Assembly (NCBI RefSeq): GCF_014653195.1
Contig: NZ_BNAH01000008.1
Coordinates: forward strand, 1-64,000
Source: Thalassotalea profundi
GTDB taxonomy: Bacteria > Pseudomonadota > Gammaproteobacteria > Enterobacterales > Alteromonadaceae
DNA: 64,000 nucleotides
Direction: 5' to 3'
Part shown: positions 1 to 6,910 of the stretch, piece after piece
Numbering within the stretch: the stretch's first letter is position 1
How the letters are laid out: every line of letters begins with the position of its first letter
The notes under the pieces: model-generated
Databases searched by the model: none
The model's input: the letters and a program-made list of their open reading frames with translations, nothing else
What the model was told of the DNA's origin: nothing
Program-made: the position numbers and the translations under genes

Positions 1-75
1 TGGTTGCAGCCAAAGCTTGGGCCTCACTTTACCTAAACTGGTTTTAAAAAAGAACATGGATGTGGGTGTTATTAT

Positions 76-133
76 CCATACAAAGTGTTCAACTGGACCC
101 AGCTACGCTGGGCCAGTTAACACGGCGTTAGGC
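76..133 (+). repeat. attC-like recombination site 1 (left end of a cassette)
   Basis: The right end is a canonical R' box, GTTAGGC at 127-133, with the expected cleavage point after G127. Inside is a long imperfect hairpin: GTGTT (85-89), bulged C90, AACTGG (91-96), bulged A97, CCCAGC (98-103), then GCTGGG (107-112), CCAGTT (113-118) and AACAC (119-123). Unpaired bulges on one arm are the hallmark of integron attC sites. The left R'' box (about 76-83) is degenerate. No integrase is visible, so the array is either the tail of an integron starting left of the window or a lone attC cluster. Confidence 0.72.
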
Positions 134-137
134 AACT

Positions 138-800
138 ATGTTAAGTAAAGAAGCATATTTAGAGCAGACAGAAGACGCAGTAAGGAAAATGTTTCAAGTA
201 GTTCAAGAATACCGAGAACTATTTAGAAGCTCTTTATCCCCAGTTGCAGTACTTCGGTATTCGAATGAAGAAGACTTTGATGAAGAGTATGAGAAATGGC
301 GTTCTTCTCCAGAAATAGAAAAAAAGTTTGCTGCGGCTCAATTGGCTAAAGAAGAGTTGGATGGAAAGTTGTTTTCTTTGCATGTCGTCGCGGGATCAAT
401 ACTGCAAATCGCATATCAAGCTATTGCGATGTACCAAGACGAACAGGAACTCGAAGAGCGTTATCAAAATTTACTTGATGGAATGCGAAAAGTTGGGAAT
501 GGCGCCAAAAAGTTTTTCGCCGGTAGAGATGTAAGGAATGTCCCGCTAGGCTTGGTCGTTTTCGCTGGGCGAAATCAATATAACCATTTAGATGCAGGCT
601 CTGATCTAATGGTTCTCAACCGAAATATATTTAGAGCTTTATCCCATTATGAAAAAGAAGAATATAATTATGTAAACCCAGCATTTGATTTACAAAATGA
701 CAATCTTCTTAGTTATTCGTCAAATATATTAAGTGCCTTAGAATGGGATTCCTTTGAACAGTATCAAAGTGATATCAAGAATTTGCTAAACGTTGCCTAA
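138..800 (+). CDS. Integron cassette protein of unknown function (220 aa)
   Basis: I do not recognise this protein. It is an acidic, soluble-looking protein with no signal peptide and no obvious membrane segment. The N-terminal third is rich in charged helices (many Glu/Lys around residues 45-75), and the C-terminal half is Asn/Tyr-rich. Its position is informative: the ATG lies 11 bases after the recombination point of one attC, and its TAA stop is inside the R'' box (GCCTAAC) of the next attC. This is the classic geometry of a single-gene integron cassette. There is no good Shine-Dalgarno sequence, as is common in cassettes, so translation may depend on an upstream promoter. Function unknown. 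Adaptive or toxin/antitoxin-type roles are common for cassettes, but nothing in the sequence shows one. Confidence 0.8.
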   Translation: MLSKEAYLEQTEDAVRKMFQVVQEYRELFRSSLSPVAVLRYSNEEDFDEEYEKWRSSPEIEKKFAAAQLAKEELDGKLFSLHVVAGSILQIAYQAIAMYQDEQELEERYQNLLDGMRKVGNGAKKFFAGRDVRNVPLGLVVFAGRNQYNHLDAGSDLMVLNRNIFRALSHYEKEEYNYVNPAFDLQNDNLLSYSSNILSALEWDSFEQYQSDIKNLLNVA

Positions 801-891
801 CAAGTTACTTAAAAGGACGCTGAACGCTTGGCTTGCGCTCCTTCGTCGCTATTTTAGCCAACCATTTTTTGCCTGTTAAATAGGCGTTGGT
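795..891 (+). repeat. attC site 2 (between cassettes)
   Basis: R'' is GCCTAAC at 795-801 and R' is near GTTGG at 886-890. The arms pair imperfectly: TTACTTAAAAGG at 805-816 with CCTGTTAAATAG at 872-883. TTGGCT (828-833) pairs with AGCCAA (856-861). The central stretch with GCGCTCC and CGTCGCT resembles Vibrio/Shewanella-type attC sites known from memory. Length is about 97 bp, within the family range. R' deviates from the GTTRRRY consensus, so recombination efficiency may be reduced. Confidence 0.85.
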
Positions 892-908
892 ACCTCAAGG
901 AGTGAGCT

Positions 909-1308
909 ATGAGTTTTGAGTTAATTTTCTTCTCTATTTTTATTCCATTTTGTTTATTCATATTTTATTCATTTGCTAAAAGTAGTGGTTGGTCAAAACG
1001 TAGTGAGAAATATAAAAACAAGTAAGAATTTAAAGGTGTAATAATCAAAAATATTACTGCAAACTTTAAAAGCAACAATTACAGCAATGTAATCTTAAAT
1101 ATTGGCTTTAATGATCAATTCATGCACTTATCAATTAATTCTTTTTTTAAGCTTATTACGCCAAACTTACTTATTCCCATTCATGATGTTTTTTTCTAAA
1201 GCAAAAGGTAATTTGATATTCAAATTTAAAATAGAGTTTAAAGAATATCCTGACATATTCATTTGTATAACAAAAAGAAATGCCAAAAAATTAGGAATTG
1301 AGGTATAA
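909..1308 (+). pseudogene. Decayed second cassette gene, small membrane-anchored protein
   Basis: The gene starts at ATG 909 behind a strong ribosome-binding site (AAGGAG, 898-903). It begins with a hydrophobic helix (residues 5-21), then SGW and a basic stretch, and reads 38 codons to TAA at 1023. The same frame stays open after that stop until TAA at 1197, with plausible protein sequence (for example the stretch NVILNIGFNDQF). Translation then continues sensibly in another frame to TAA at 1306-1308. Dropping one T from the T7 run near 1190-1196 joins the two parts. So the gene carries one nonsense codon and one homopolymer frameshift. The layout (N-terminal helix, SGW, C-terminal IP-HDV and ITKRNAKKLGI) resembles a family of about 130-aa cassette proteins of unknown function. 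It could also yield only a 38-aa membrane peptide. Confidence 0.65.
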
Positions 1309-1528
1309 CAAGAGACTATGGCTCACTTGTGAAAATTTTATAGTTTCTATCTCACTTTGGGGGTGATTGCGCCTTAGACTTAATACTCTAAATCCGTTTG
1401 AAATTTAAATGATTCTTATGTCCGCTTTGGGGATTTAAGATCTAACACCATGCAAAGGTTTTAATCATAATTTTAGTTGTAAATGGATGTGAATTTTAAT
1501 TGAAATATGAAGCTTTAGGACCTCTGAA

Positions 1529-1597
1529 CTGCCGTTAATATTTAAAAGCTAATGTCAGCAATTGGCTAATTGCTGTTATTAAAAGCTTAACGGTCAG
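1529..1597. repeat. Large interrupted palindrome
   Basis: The outer arms are CTGCCGTTAA (1529-1538) and TTAACGGTCAG (1587-1597), matching except for one extra base. The inner arms are perfect: CAGCAATT (1556-1563) and AATTGCTG (1568-1575) around GGCT. The AAAAGCT blocks between them are direct rather than inverted. It is not followed by a T-run, so it is not a typical terminator. It may be a decayed attC-like site or a small palindromic repeat element. Confidence 0.5.
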
Positions 1598-1657
1598 TGA
1601 CTGCTTCTCGCTCCTAACTGTCTGTCATGTTAAGCCTAACTTTACTAAGTAAAACGG

Positions 1658-1696
1658 TCAGATCAAATATGAGCTACTACACAAAATTTAATCTGA
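1658..1696 (-). terminator. Weak hairpin downstream of glrR
   Basis: TCAGATCAAAT (1658-1668) pairs with ATTTAATCTGA (1686-1696) with one G-U. It lies about 40 bases after the glrR stop on the minus strand and is followed there by only a short T stretch. It may stop transcription of the glrK-qseG-glrR operon, but the case is weak. Confidence 0.35.
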
Positions 1697-1737
1697 TTAG
1701 TGTGGTTGGTAGTCGATGCCAACGAATGGTTAACGGA

Positions 1738-3111
1738 TTATTCTTCCCGAAATGCTTCAGCATTCAAATGATGCTTATTAAGTAACTTATAAAATTCTGT
1801 TCGGTTTCTTTGTGCTATTTTAGCGGCTTGCGATACATTACCTGTGGTGGTTTTTAACAAGGTAGCTAAGTAGTCTCGTTCAAATTGATCACGGGCTTCT
1901 TGGAAAGAAGGCTGTTGAGTAGGGGCTTCACGCAGTGCGTTTCTCACTAATGATTCACTAATTATTGACTCTGTTGATAACGCAACGCTTTGCTCAACGA
2001 CATTTTGTAATTGTCTGATGTTTCCTGGCCAAGGGGCGCTAATAAGTATTTCCATAGCGCTTTGGCTAAAGCCATTTACTTGGTTGGTTGTGCGCCCTGA
2101 TGTTTGACTTAAAAAATGCTGGGCGAGTAGAGGAATATCTTCGCGTCTGTCTGACAGTGGCGGCAGGATTAATTCAACTACGTTTAAGCGATAGTATAAA
2201 TCCTCTCTAAAGTTTTGTTCTTTAATGGCTTTTTGCAGGTTTTTGTGGGTGGCTGCTATTATACGCACATCAACTTTTATTGAGCTGGTACTGCCAACTG
2301 GACGTACTTCTCGTTCTTGTAGAGCTCGTAATAATTTAACTTGGAAATTCATAGGCATGTCACCAATTTCATCGAGAAATAAGGTGCCGCCATCACTGGC
2401 TTCAAATAAGCCTATATGGTGTTGATCTGCGCCAGTAAATGCGCCTTTTTTATGGCCGAAAAGTTCAGACTCTAATAATTGTTCAGGAATTGCTGCACAG
2501 TTAATAGCGGTAAAAGGTTTGGTTCTACGTTCGCTAGCCTGATGAATAGCTTGTGCGAGTAACTCTTTACCCGTGCCACTTTGGCTATGAATTAATAAAC
2601 TAAAGTCACTTTTCGCGACTTGATACGTTTGTTGTAATAAGGTTTCCATTACAGCGCTACGTGAAATAATTTTTTCCCGCCATGCATGTTCTGCTTGGTC
2701 ATTGTTTCCATTATCTGAACGAGGTTGTAAGCGTATGGCTTGTTTTACAGTATCGAGTAACTCTTGGCTTTCAAACGGTTTAGTTAAAAAACTAAATACG
2801 CCTTGCTTGGTAGCACTGATAGCATCAGGAATAGTGCCGTGGGCGGTCATAATAATAACGGGTAAACTGGGATGTTGTTGGCGTATTTTTTCAAATAATG
2901 CCATACCGTCCATGCCTTCCATGCGTAAATCACTGATCACTAACTGCGGTTGAAAACTTTTTAAAATACCTAGGGCTTGTTTAGCGCTTTGCGCGGATTC
3001 AACTTCATAGTTTGCAGCATTTAGGCGTATGCCTAATAAACGTAATAAATTAGGATCGTCATCCACAATTAATATTTTTTCTTTTATATCGGTAGCTTCT
3101 ATTATGTTCAT
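1738..3111 (-). CDS. glrR: Sigma-54-dependent response regulator GlrR (QseF)
   Basis: Cytoplasmic response regulator that activates sigma-54 RNA polymerase when phosphorylated by GlrK. Domains: receiver (about 12-125) with acidic pocket D17-D19, phospho-acceptor D61, T89 and K111; AAA+ sigma-54 interaction domain (about 150-375) with Walker A SQSGTGKE, the GAFTGA loop at 223-228 and Walker B LFLDEIGDM; C-terminal Fis-type helix-turn-helix (about 415-450). 457 aa is the usual length. The start overlaps the qseG-like stop by 4 bases, so translation is probably coupled. Gene order glrK-qseG-glrR matches enterobacteria, where GlrR binds TGTC-N10-GACA sites and controls small RNA and rpoE promoters. 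Here matching sites lie upstream of the neighbouring EF-hand genes. Confidence 0.93.
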   Translation of the reverse strand: MNIIEATDIKEKILIVDDDPNLLRLLGIRLNAANYEVESAQSAKQALGILKSFQPQLVISDLRMEGMDGMALFEKIRQQHPSLPVIIMTAHGTIPDAISATKQGVFSFLTKPFESQELLDTVKQAIRLQPRSDNGNNDQAEHAWREKIISRSAVMETLLQQTYQVAKSDFSLLIHSQSGTGKELLAQAIHQASERRTKPFTAINCAAIPEQLLESELFGHKKGAFTGADQHHIGLFEASDGGTLFLDEIGDMPMNFQVKLLRALQEREVRPVGSTSSIKVDVRIIAATHKNLQKAIKEQNFREDLYYRLNVVELILPPLSDRREDIPLLAQHFLSQTSGRTTNQVNGFSQSAMEILISAPWPGNIRQLQNVVEQSVALSTESIISESLVRNALREAPTQQPSFQEARDQFERDYLATLLKTTTGNVSQAAKIAQRNRTEFYKLLNKHHLNAEAFREE

Positions 3112-3683
3112 AACGTTGTACCATGATCACTAATGGAACTTTCTATTTTTTTCAATTGTTCAATCTGTTGCTGTAGCTTTTGTGAGCGTTGTTCAAGCGC
3201 TTCAATTGACTGTTGTTGTACGGCCAATTGTTTTTTGTTTTCTGTATTGGTTTTCTCTTTGTTTATTAATTTATTTAACATCAACAATTGTTGATTTAGC
3301 TGATCTCTGAGCATAACAATAAAAGCGAGATCGCCTACATTGAATTGGGTTTGTGCTTCTTGAATTAATGCTTGTTGATTAAGTTTGGCCTTTGCAATAT
3401 AAGGATTATGTATTGGCGAATTAGGTAAGCTATGTAAAAGCAATAAATGATACTCAGCCGTTTGATCGCCTTCGGATTCCTTAACTTGCTGCGCGTTAAT
3501 TTCTTTCACTAACTCTTCATCATTAAGGCTTTTAATCCATAAATAATAACTTCCATAATATGAATACTCCGTATTTGTATCATTTTCTGCTGTACTGAGT
3601 ATTTGGCAACCAGAAACTAGCATAATAAATGCTGATAATAGAGTGGCTCTTATAATTGTTACAGGGATAATAAGTGTGCTCAT
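3108..3683 (-). CDS. qseG: QseG-like lipoprotein of the Glr operon
   Basis: A small lipoprotein: an N-terminal hydrophobic segment ends in a lipobox (LVSGC, lipidated C26). The rest is soluble and finishes in a Gln/Leu-rich coiled coil (about 130-185). The middle part spans about 80 residues with DEELVKEI and TAEYHLLLLHSLP, typical of a short helical-repeat domain. In enterobacteria the middle gene of this operon encodes outer-membrane lipoprotein QseG, which binds and tunes the sensor kinase. The assignment here rests on position, lipobox and size rather than strong sequence identity. It lies 2 bases after the kinase stop and overlaps glrR, so it belongs to one transcription unit. Confidence 0.75.
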   Translation of the reverse strand: MSTLIIPVTIIRATLLSAFIMLVSGCQILSTAENDTNTEYSYYGSYYLWIKSLNDEELVKEINAQQVKESEGDQTAEYHLLLLHSLPNSPIHNPYIAKAKLNQQALIQEAQTQFNVGDLAFIVMLRDQLNQQLLMLNKLINKEKTNTENKKQLAVQQQSIEALEQRSQKLQQQIEQLKKIESSISDHGTTL

Positions 3684-3685
3684 GA

Positions 3686-5176
3686 TTAAGTTTTTTCCGA
3701 AGTAGGTATGCTGTTTAGCGACATTACTTTTGCTCTAGGTAATTTTATTGTAAAGGTGGTAAAACTAGGTGAAGTTGTATTACTTTCAATGCTAATACTG
3801 CCGTTTAAACGCATCAGTAACTCTTTGACAATAGTTAGTCCTAAACCACTACTTTTTATTTGACTGTTGTGCTTTGCGGGACCTTGGTAAAATGCATCAA
3901 ATATTTTGCTATGAAGTGATGAAGCAATACCTGTACCTTGATCTGTTATTGTTAAATATAACGCGTGTTGTTCAACCCAAGCTTTTATTGTAATAGCACC
4001 TTTGTCTGGTGAAAACTTAATAGCATTTGATAATAAATTATCTAATATTACACTTAATTGCTTACTATTACATTGCAAAGAAATTTTACCAACATCCATA
4101 TTAACTATTAGCTGTTTTCTTTTTATATCTAACACTCGTAAAGTTAAAGCTCGTTCTATTTCTGTTGTTAAATTAATAACCTCAGCGTCTTGTAAACTGG
4201 TGGAGTCGAGTACTATATTGAAATCTAGTAAGTCTTCAATTAAACGTTGTAATCGATTAACACTTGTACGAATTATATGGGTAATTTCTTGTTGATCGTT
4301 ATTTAATGGACCAACACTTTTATCATAAATTAATTCTGTACCTTCTCTAATTGCAGCTAAAGGTGTTTTTAGTTCATGAGAAATATGACGAATAAAACTC
4401 GATTTTTGTAGCTCTAATGCATGTAATCTACTACGCATTGTTTCTAATGCATCAGCTATTTCTTCTATTTCTATAGAACCATCAACAGTAATTGATTGTT
4501 GAAAGTTACCTTGCTCTAGTAATTTTATTTTACCGAGTAATACCTTTAGAGGGAGGGTAATTAATACTATAAACACACCTGCAATTAATAAAGTTATTGG
4601 GATGATCAGCAAACTAAATAACATGGTTCTTTTAACATGGTTAGCCGATGCTTCCATAGCGTTAGCACGTTGATTTATAACTTCATTCGTATGTAATGAT
4701 AGTTGCTGGTTAACTTGAGCTAGTTGCTTGAAGAGGCTTTGCACTGTGTCTAAGCTTAATGAATCAGCCGCTGTTGATTGTATTAAAGAATCTATTTCAT
4801 TGACTTTATTTGTGAACTGTTCAATCAGTAAAGGAAATTGTTCATCACTATAACGGCTAAACTCTTGAGATAATAGATTTATTAGTTCTTGCTTTTCCTC
4901 TACGTATTGTGTGAGTAGTTCTTGCTCTTTTAATACTACAAACTGACTTGCAAATCGTTCTAATCGTGTAAGTGTTTGGCTTAGCTTACGGTTATTTTCA
5001 ACTAATTCCGCTACATTAAAAATGGCCGTTGTTCCTTGCTGAGAAAGGCTATTTACTTGATTTGCGCTATATAAAAATGCAAAAACTAAAGGAAAGGCGA
5101 CTAAACCAAACCCCATCAGTGTAAGGGTTTTAATTGACACATGATAAAACGATAATTTTTTAATTAGTTGTTGCAT
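3686..5176 (-). CDS. glrK: Sensor histidine kinase GlrK (QseE)
   Basis: Inner-membrane sensor kinase that phosphorylates GlrR. TM1 is at about 17-36 and TM2 at about 187-209. The roughly 150-residue periplasmic region is predicted helical and Gln/Leu-rich. HAMP follows at about 205-258. The dimerisation box SHELKTP carries phospho-acceptor H267. The ATPase domain has the N box (LDNLLSNAIKFS), G1 (DQGTGI) and G2 (GLGLTIVKELL). 496 aa is normal for the family. It is the first gene of the glrK-qseG-glrR operon. Its promoter must lie in the 377-base divergent region shared with the EF-hand genes, so the GlrR sites there could also act on glrK. Confidence 0.93.
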   Translation of the reverse strand: MQQLIKKLSFYHVSIKTLTLMGFGLVAFPLVFAFLYSANQVNSLSQQGTTAIFNVAELVENNRKLSQTLTRLERFASQFVVLKEQELLTQYVEEKQELINLLSQEFSRYSDEQFPLLIEQFTNKVNEIDSLIQSTAADSLSLDTVQSLFKQLAQVNQQLSLHTNEVINQRANAMEASANHVKRTMLFSLLIIPITLLIAGVFIVLITLPLKVLLGKIKLLEQGNFQQSITVDGSIEIEEIADALETMRSRLHALELQKSSFIRHISHELKTPLAAIREGTELIYDKSVGPLNNDQQEITHIIRTSVNRLQRLIEDLLDFNIVLDSTSLQDAEVINLTTEIERALTLRVLDIKRKQLIVNMDVGKISLQCNSKQLSVILDNLLSNAIKFSPDKGAITIKAWVEQHALYLTITDQGTGIASSLHSKIFDAFYQGPAKHNSQIKSSGLGLTIVKELLMRLNGSISIESNTTSPSFTTFTIKLPRAKVMSLNSIPTSEKT

Positions 5177-5251
5177 TTATAAATATGCTTCTTAGTTGAA
5201 ATCTCATTTCCATGTATAGATTTAACCCTGTTTAGCTTGGATAAACAACAT

Positions 5252-5269
5252 TGTCTCAAATTAGCGACA
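5252..5269 (+). promoter_or_regulatory. Putative GlrR binding site A
   Basis: A perfect match to TGTC-N10-GACA, the palindromic motif bound by GlrR upstream of glmY and glmZ in enterobacteria: TGTC at 5252-5255 and GACA at 5266-5269. It lies in the glrK/EF-hand divergent region, about 210 bases upstream of the predicted sigma-54 start, an acceptable distance for an enhancer-type site. Confidence 0.65.
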
Positions 5270-5372
5270 GTGTTTACCAATAAAAATATTGCTTGTTACT
5301 TATTGTTTTATATAGCTAATTTAAAAATTGATCTTAGCTAGGGGTAATGAACTTAAATTGAAAAATATTTAC

Positions 5373-5390
5373 TGTTGCTTATTGGCGACA
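5373..5390 (+). promoter_or_regulatory. Putative GlrR binding site B
   Basis: A one-mismatch copy of the GlrR motif: TGTT at 5373-5376, ten bases, GACA at 5387-5390. Its centre is about 88 bases upstream of the predicted sigma-54 start, the usual range for a bacterial enhancer-binding protein. Confidence 0.55.
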
Positions 5391-5442
5391 CTTTAAACCA
5401 CTGTTTAAATGTAAACTCTTTATTAATCAGTAAGTTACAAAG

Positions 5443-5459
5443 TTGGCACATTGACTGCT
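5443..5459 (+). promoter_or_regulatory. Sigma-54 promoter for the EF-hand genes
   Basis: TTGGCAC at 5443-5449 forms the -24 element and CTGCT at 5455-5459 the -12 element. The invariant GG (5445-5446) and GC (5457-5458) are separated by exactly 10 bases. A start is expected near 5470, giving a leader of about 84 bases before the ATG at 5554. The leader contains an 11-bp direct repeat, ATCCTAAGGTA, at 5496-5506 and 5511-5521. Confidence 0.75.
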
Positions 5460-5553
5460 ATACCTATGATGACAGTACAAAAACTTACTACGTTTATCCT
5501 AAGGTACTTAATCCTAAGGTAATTACGTTAACTACAAATGAAGGAAGATAAAT

Positions 5554-5844
5554 ATGTTTAGTTTAAAGAAAGTTACCCTAGTTGTTGTTAGTTCATTAGT
5601 TGCTACTTTACATGTAGGTGCAACGGAGCCTGTGAAAGTTACAGAAGAGATGCCAACAATTGCGAAAGTCGACTTAACATCATTATTAAGCCAATTTGAC
5701 AATGATAATAATGGTTTGCTTAGCAAAGCTGAAGTAGCTGTAAGTAAAAACAAAATTTTATTAGATAATTTTGATGAAATTGACGCAAACAATGATGGCG
5801 GTTTAAGTGAAAATGAACTTGCTTCATTTGATACTGAAAGCTAA
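5554..5844 (+). CDS. Secreted EF-hand protein, copy 1
   Basis: A 96-aa exported protein with signal peptide (about 1-23, cleavage near VGA-TE) and two canonical EF-hand loops: residues 49-60 (DNDNNGLLSKAE) and 77-88 (DANNDGGLSENE). Both keep the Asp/Asn ligands at 1, 3 and 5, Gly at 6 and Glu at 12, so calcium binding in the periplasm or outside is likely. It has a good Shine-Dalgarno (GAAGGAAG) about 8 bases before ATG. Preceded by a sigma-54 promoter and GlrR-type sites, and followed 57 bases later by a close paralogue, probably in one transcript. No partner enzyme domain is present. It could be a calcium buffer, a signal or an adhesion accessory. Confidence 0.88.
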   Translation: MFSLKKVTLVVVSSLVATLHVGATEPVKVTEEMPTIAKVDLTSLLSQFDNDNNGLLSKAEVAVSKNKILLDNFDEIDANNDGGLSENELASFDTES

Positions 5845-5901
5845 GTAAAGATTAATTAAAAAGTACGTTATTTGTTAATGAAAATATGAAGGAATGTAAA
5901 T

Positions 5902-6207
5902 ATGTTTAATTTAAAAAAAGTTACCCTAGTTGTTATTAGTTCATTAGTTGCTACTTTTTCTGTTAACGCCAATGAGCCTGTAAAAGTTGCAAAGGAAGTT
6001 GACGCCGTAGCGATCGACACTGTAGCAAAAGTAAATCTTACCTCATTTTTAAGTCAATTTGATAATGACAATAATGGTTTATTAAGCAAAGAAGAAGTTG
6101 CGATTAGTAAAAACAAAGTATTAATAGACAACTTTGATGACATTGACGTAAATAATGATGGCGGTTTAAGTGAAAAAGAACTTGCCTCATTTGATCTTAA
6201 AAGCTAG
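5902..6207 (+). CDS. Secreted EF-hand protein, copy 2 (tandem paralogue)
   Basis: A 101-aa paralogue of the preceding gene, made by tandem duplication. The signal peptide (about 1-24, VNA-NE) is nearly identical at its start (MF-LKKVTLVV), and the EF loops are at 54-65 and 82-93 with all ligand positions conserved. It differs mainly by a longer linker (about residues 25-45) between signal peptide and first EF hand. A ribosome-binding site (GAAGGAA) precedes ATG. A strong terminator follows at 6265-6303, closing the two-gene unit. Retention of both copies with intact calcium loops argues that both are functional. Confidence 0.88.
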   Translation: MFNLKKVTLVVISSLVATFSVNANEPVKVAKEVDAVAIDTVAKVNLTSFLSQFDNDNNGLLSKEEVAISKNKVLIDNFDDIDVNNDGGLSEKELASFDLKS

Positions 6208-6264
6208 AGGCATTTAATTCATACGCTATTTAGCGTTGATTAGACACAGTCTGTTCACTACTTT

Positions 6265-6303
6265 GCCAGTTACTGCCCCCCCAACTAAGTAACTGGCTTT
6301 TTT
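6265..6303 (+). terminator. Rho-independent terminator after the EF-hand pair
   Basis: Stem GCCAGTTACT (6265-6274) / AGTAACTGGC (6288-6297), C-rich loop, then six T. A perfect 10-bp stem. Confidence 0.88.
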
Positions 6304-6318
6304 ATAAGGTATTAATAA

Positions 6319-6666
6319 ATGATAAAGTCAGCTTTTTCTCAGCAATCAATAAGCAGATATATCCAATTAGATGATTGGATATTTGAAGTTAAAGCAGTTA
6401 GAGCTTTACGAGTAAAAGACTATGGACAGCCTTATTCAGCAATTGCCAATATAAATATTAATGGCAATAATGCTTATATCGATGGACTGATGAGCCGTGA
6501 ACAAGAACAATTTACTCGGCAAGACTTCAATACTGTAATAGATTTTTGCCGTAACTTATCGTTAGATACTGCGTGTTTTGATCGTTTTAAAAACGGAGAC
6601 CTAGTATCAGAAGTGGTGAATTTAAAAAAACAAAGTACGGCAATGTTGTTTCAATTAGCAAATTAA
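6319..6666 (+). CDS. Hypothetical protein (115 aa)
   Basis: I do not recognise this protein. It is a soluble-looking small protein without signal peptide: a beta-rich N-terminal half (IQLDDWIFEVKAVRALRV, then AIANININGNNAYI) and a helical C-terminal half with DFNTVIDFCRNL and two Cys near residues 77-86. The start is ATG 6319, 11 bases after a weak AAGG. It sits just after the EF-hand terminator and before a separate peptidase gene, so it is likely expressed alone. Codon use matches its neighbours, which supports a real gene. No function is suggested. Confidence 0.65.
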   Translation: MIKSAFSQQSISRYIQLDDWIFEVKAVRALRVKDYGQPYSAIANININGNNAYIDGLMSREQEQFTRQDFNTVIDFCRNLSLDTACFDRFKNGDLVSEVVNLKKQSTAMLFQLAN

Positions 6667-6910
6667 AAAACTGTCGTTATTTTTTTAGTTACTCAGCTAT
6701 TATATTTGTGCGTATATCTTTCCAAAGAGACGAACGTGCTGATAAATAAGTCAGCCGCTCTTCCTTTATCTACGATTACTATTATTCTATAGTAGTCCAC
6801 GCTATTCTGAATAGATCATCTAAAGGCTCTGCAGTTAACAATCTATTAAGTTCAACACGTAATAGCCCAAAATTATCCTAATCAATTTTATAAAATCATA
6901 GGAAGTCCTT

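Larger units (their letters stand above)
1309..1737. other. Gene-free stretch right of the cassette region
   Basis: No coding region was found on either strand. The bases just after the pseudogene (TATAACAAGAG, 1303-1313) resemble the start of an attC, and GAGACTAT (1311-1318) can pair with ATAGTTTC (1340-1347), but no clear R' box follows. The stretch also holds the inverted repeats listed separately. It probably marks the junction between the cassette array and stable chromosome. Confidence 0.5.

Noticed and set aside
1303..1379. Third attC after the decayed cassette
   Set aside because: TATAACAAGAG and a GCGCCTTAG-like end are suggestive, but no proper R' box or two-arm fold could be drawn.
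5496..5521. CCTAAGGTA repeats resemble the 23S rRNA segment cut by I-CeuI
   Set aside because: Only about ten bases match, the flanks differ from rRNA, and no rRNA gene is present. Kept only as a leader direct repeat.
5177..5553. Possible glmY small RNA next to glrK as in enterobacteria
   Set aside because: The sigma-54 promoter here points directly to a protein gene with RBS. No GlmY-like stem-loops with terminator were seen before the ATG at 5554.
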